Shown here piece after piece: positions 60,315-64,000 of a DNA stretch of 64,000 nt (the first letter of the stretch is position 1; the number at the start of each line of letters is the position of its first letter). This DNA is from Lactifluus volemus. Lineage: Eukaryota; Basidiomycota; Agaricomycetes; Russulales; Russulaceae. Under the pieces are notes generated by a model. That model made no database searches. It was given only the letters and a program-made list of their open reading frames with translations, and was not told where the DNA came from. A program made the translations under genes and the position numbers. The stretch is taken from the NCBI GenBank assembly GCA_022376515.1, contig WTXI01000002.1:1116001-1180000 (forward strand), written 5' to 3'.

Positions 60315-61605
60315 TCAGCGCCTCTTGTATTGTGCCCTTGGTCTGGCAAAGGCTACTCCCGGCAGTCCAGCATTGCTCGGTGTGCCATCACGACTTGGCA
60401 CATTACTCTGTCCAAGTTCTACGCGCAAAAATGATGCACCCAACTCGTGAGGATCAGACGTCTCGACCTTACGCGGTGCAAGCAGGAGGGGGGGAAGGAG
60501 AGACTTTGCTGTCTGATAGACAGAGGACGAGCCGGACGAATACAGCATCCGGTGCTTCACCGGTGACGTGGACGGGCAAGAATAAATGAAAACTGCTCTG
60601 GGTCAGGTCAGATAAACCTGTCGAAAGACAAGCGACTCACTGATACGCTGTCCGGAGGCACCCTCGGACCAGCTGAAGAATGCAAATGCTATGGCAAATG
60701 TCAGCGGCAAGTGTCCGAGAATACGACATACTCACATGGGTCAGATGAGGGTATCTTGCTCCCGAGTTCATCTATTGTGGTAGCGGTCGTCGAGCCCAGT
60801 GTCAGAGTCTCCGTAGAAGGGTCGATTGTCTGCGGTGTGACCTGTAAAAATAGGAGGGATGATCAAAGTGATTAAAGGCTTACAATAGTTACTAAATAAT
60901 CTTCAGTGGCATCTGCGAGGCTACGCACGGCAGCTTCTGCATCGGTCGACCACTTCAAACCAACACTAGCCCCGAAGGGACTTTTCCTGGCTGCATTGAT
61001 ATTGTAAGGTGCGCCGCCAACTTCTCGCTCAGCTGCTTTGATGTCGGCCAATTCTTTCTCCCTGGCGCTCATCGGTTTGGGTGCAGCGAGATGGCGCTTG
61101 TGCGCGGCGTATCCCGCAGGAGTAAGGTCATCCTTGGATGTAGCGAAGATAGTGTCCACAAAGAGTGTAGCACCCAAGCTTTTCGTCACGGCATTACGCG
61201 TCGAGGCGTAAAGCATCTGACAAGCTATGAGGTGCATGCAACACGATGTCGTTGGTGGTTACCTTATCCCTAACGCTAGCAGTATCAGGGACATAGTTGA
61301 TGGCAAGCCACGCGGAGGGAGGATCATCCAGACGGACAATCACATATGCTGGCACATTATTATCTAGCAATGATTGCAGACGATTCAGATCATTTTCGAG
61401 AGTGGATGATATTGGGATGGTGGCATCGATGACAAGGGCCTCTGCAAGTTGAATGTGAGATGGAACTGAGATGATAGGATAGCTAGTCATGGTACAAACC
61501 ATTTTGAATGGATATCTTGAGGAAGCGAACATTGTTGGAAGATACAGCGTCCGCAAAGGTAGAAGCTAACTCTGGCGAAACGGCGATGCCAGAGGTGGCG
61601 GACAT
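60315..61605 (-). CDS. TWF1: Twinfilin (two ADF-H domains)
   Basis: ATG 61605 gives MSATSGIAVSPELASTFADA, then NNVRFLKISIQNE, ALVIDATIPISSTLENDLNR, VPAYVIVRLDDP and WLAINYVPDTASVRDK (first ADF-H). The linker and second domain have YASTRNAVTKSLGATLF, DDLTPAGYAAHKRHL, PKPMSAREKELADIKAAERE, GLKWSTDAEAAVRSLADA and KHRMLYSSGSSSVYQTAKSL. The basic tail is RPRAQYKRR at 60315. Twinfilin sequesters actin monomers, caps barbed ends and binds capping protein through the tail. Divergent from the PEP7-like gene with 55 bp between starts. Confidence 0.9.
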
Positions 61606-61660
61606 GATGGACAGGAAAAACGGGTTTGGCCAATTCCGCACCTGGTTAACCACAACTCTG
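61606..61660. promoter_or_regulatory. Very short divergent promoter, TWF1 / PEP7-like
   Basis: Only 55 bp separate the two opposite start codons; the second tight divergent pair in the window. Confidence 0.4.
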
Positions 61661-64000
61661 ATGAGCACGCCCCAGCACGTTCCCTATCAGGCTTACAAGG
61701 TCAGTCTTGTCTCCCATTTCCTGCTCACTAGACTGAATTATTGTCAAAAAGTCAAAGAGACATTCCCGTTCTTTTTCTAACAACTTTTCAACCGTCTCGC
61801 CTTGTCCCTCACCACCACCCCGTCCGTCTTCCGTCCATGACTCTCTTCCGGTCCAACCTGCTCCGCAACAATACTCTACAGAAAACACTCAGAGCACCCC
61901 CTCTAATGGCTTGCAACACGTATCACCACCACCGGCTACACCTTCAGATGCCTCTCCTTCGGCCCCAGTGCCGATAGCTGCCCTGCCTAACCCCACTCAA
62001 GTCGTGTCACCGCCACAGGAGACTGTCTGCTCTTCACCTTCCCAAACCCTTAGCGTGCTTTCGTCGCCCTCGACTCCTACCTCTTCGCTCGTAGCGGTAT
62101 CAGATGCTGGGCCTATGGCGTCCTCAAGTTCTAGTTCGTTCCCCACCACAATACCTACTCGGACCCGGAGGACGTCAACATTTCGGCATATCCCTTCTCG
62201 TTCTACAGTTACACCTGTAATTCCCTCTCCTTTGAGTCCGGGGGGTCATTCGCGTACAGTATCCCTTACATCACGGCACGTTGATCCAAGCAAGCCATCT
62301 AGACCTCATAGTCATTTCTCTACTCTTACCCTCGGCCAATCGTCTCAGGTAGAACCTTCCCAGGCTGTGGGAAGTACTCAACCTCAGAATGGTGCAAGTC
62401 AGCCTGGTCGACGTGCGGCAACCGAGGTAGTAGATCAACGTGTACATGTAGGGCCGCCTGTACCTATTCACAAGACCCCGTCATCGTCATCGTCGCCCTC
62501 TCATACTCCCGCTGTAAATTCACCCATTACATCGCCGTCGCCTTCGTCCACACATGCCAGTACCTCCGTGCGGTCTTTGGCTCCTTACCGCCCAGGGTTT
62601 CAGCCCAAAGGCGTGTATCGACCTATTACTGACGAGTTTCTTGAAGTACGCCAATCTCGCCGCGACAGCGGGCGCATAGAGCAAACGCGCTTGGAACGCC
62701 GTCTCGAGAAGTTGATAAATCTTCACTTCGGGGATGACATAGATCAGAAAGTAACCATGCGCCCGAAACAAGCGAGGAGGATGTCGTCAATATGGGAAAT
62801 AGACCTCAAAAGTATGGGACCAAGCGATCTTTGGCGAGGTGTCGTTCAGAATCAGGTCACATCTGGAAGCAAGGCAGATATTCGAGGTTTGTCTTGCTGT
62901 TTTTGCGTTTTTTTGAATGAATTTTGACTGCTGTCACATTTTTGGTTAGCCGCCGAACAGAGCATAACACCCTGGCAGAGTGATGCTGACGTTTCTCAAT
63001 GCCCTCTGTGCACGTACGTCATTCGCTTAATGCCCTCTGGCTGGCCCTCTAACTTACCCGTGTTCGTTAGAGCATCGTTCCATCCGATAACAAACCGCAA
63101 GCATCACTGCCGCCTATGTGGCAAGATTATATGTTCCTTGCCTATCAAACACCCACAACGACCTGTCACTTGTTCGCTACTTTTTGTCGCCGATCCAAAG
63201 ACGGGCCTGATAGAGGAGGTTAGCGAAGGAGTCGACTACGGTGTCCGCCGCCGGACTTTTAGTTCAGCAGGTCATGGCGCTAGTAGAAATGGGGTCAACC
63301 CAGAAGAGAAATTTTTGAGAGGTGTTAGGATTTGCCGTGACTGCCGCCCGGCGTTATTGTAAGAGCATCTCAAGTCTCGCAGCGACGTCCCTTGATTTTC
63401 TCTGGTCCAGACGCAAGCAGTACGCGCTAGACAGAATAAGGCTGCCGACATTCTCGAAACTGTATGATGTGTTCATAAGTTTGGAGAAAGAGATCGAGGA
63501 CGCCCTGCCCCAATTTCAAGAGCTCCTACTGACTCTCAGGTGCGTTGTTCGTTTCCGCATACCCAAGACCACTACAGGTGACCATTCCAAGTAGTTCTGA
63601 CGCTCGCCCGACCACTGAAGCGTCTATGGCGAGAAAGCGATTGTTGGATGCTTTTGCCCAATATGACGCTCTCGCGAAGCGAATTCGAAGCCTTCCTACA
63701 TCAGGTCCTGGAAGTTCTCAGGACAGGGTCCTGGCTGCTGTGCACACCAGAGCTAATATTTTTTTACAAAGACACATGTTCCCTTTGCAGGTGAGCTCTA
63801 GGAGTAACGCTGTGGAGTAGATCTTGTTGACGTGAATGAGGTAGTCACTCCCGAGCCCTCCAAATCGTCATCTTCACAAACTACACCAATCGATAGTCCG
63901 GTCATTGATCTTGACTCCAAGCTCGCACATGCCCTTCAGCCCTTGCTCGAGCAAGAAGCCCTCCTGGAGTCCTTCGTCGAAGAGGCCAAAGCACACCGCA
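61661..64000 (+). CDS. PEP7: FYVE-domain vesicle tethering protein PEP7/VAC1 (rabenosyn-like), partial
   Basis: ATG 61661 gives MSTPQHVPYQAYK; a GTCAGT...AAAAG intron joins SKRHSRSFSNNFS. A Ser/Pro-rich head follows, then YRPGFQPKGVYRPITDEFLE and RRLEKLINLHFG. The FYVE zinc finger is split by an intron: ITPWQSDADVSQCPLCT (WxxD) and ASFHPITNRKHHCRLCGKII (the basic HHCR patch), with Cys pairs continuing to GVRICRDC. After it come YALDRIRLPTFSKLYDVFIS and AQYDALAKRIRSLP, the helical region of Pep7/rabenosyn. FYVE binds PI3P on endosomes; Pep7 links Vps21 and Vps45. The gene continues past the right edge, so the C-terminus is missing. Confidence 0.88.

Noticed and set aside
1..64000. CRISPR arrays, bacterial operons or origins
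   Set aside because: The window is eukaryotic nuclear DNA with spliced genes; no spaced identical repeats of array type were seen.

Overview
The window is nuclear DNA of a basidiomycete fungus, most likely an Agaricomycete. Genes are dense, lie on both strands and are cut by many short (about 45-70 base) GT-AG introns. The gene set is fungal (NCE101, LIN1, VID21, KNR4, CRB2/RAD9-like, exo-1,3-beta-glucanase with a membrane anchor), and a decayed STE3-type pheromone receptor is present. Almost all coding calls below are multi-exon reconstructions from raw sequence; intron borders are given only where they decide something.

Layout. 0-3 kb: a partial second RPA2-like gene, a HAD hydrolase and a full RPA2. 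3.8-13.3 kb: the NatB subunit NAA25/MDM20, NCE101, the proteasome chaperone PSMG3, Mediator MED16 and ribosomal RPL7. 13.5-19.6 kb: an LRR-like protein, a LisH-CTLH-CRA protein, a vacuolar PQ-loop transporter and the U5 snRNP protein LIN1. 19.6-26.1 kb: RAD54, a small membrane protein, a chromodomain protein and a BRI3-like membrane protein. 37.2-45.7 kb: a CRB2/RAD9-type checkpoint protein, a single-pass membrane protein and a GH5 glucanase. 45.7-48.6 kb is gene-poor. 48.6-55.4 kb: the NuA4 scaffold VID21 and KNR4/SMI1. 56.4-57.3 kb: the STE3 pseudogene. 58.0-64.0 kb: mitochondrial SCOT, twinfilin and a PEP7/VAC1 FYVE protein that runs off the right edge.

The main discovery is a 10.9-kb insertion at 26211-37152 between the convergent 3' ends of the BRI3-like and CRB2-like genes. 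It has a perfect 31-bp inverted repeat near each end and is flanked by a 9-bp direct repeat (CCAAAGGTG) placed exactly 12 bp outside each repeat. A 9-bp target duplication is typical of Mutator (MULE) transposons, and the element encodes an intact, intron-containing MULE transposase with a SWIM zinc finger. It also carries three cargo genes: a REB1/TTF1-like Myb protein, a compact SPT5-like NGN-KOW protein and a GRF-type zinc-finger protein. A 284-bp near-perfect palindrome lies between the two divergent central cargo genes. I know of no described element with this cargo.

A second theme is quality control. Many otherwise clean genes (LIN1, RAD54, CRB2, KNR4, GH5, the chromodomain protein and others) need one missing base restored, nearly always in a short homopolymer, to keep the family's reading frame. 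This looks like uncorrected long-read consensus error rather than true pseudogenes, and it should be kept in mind for every reading frame here.
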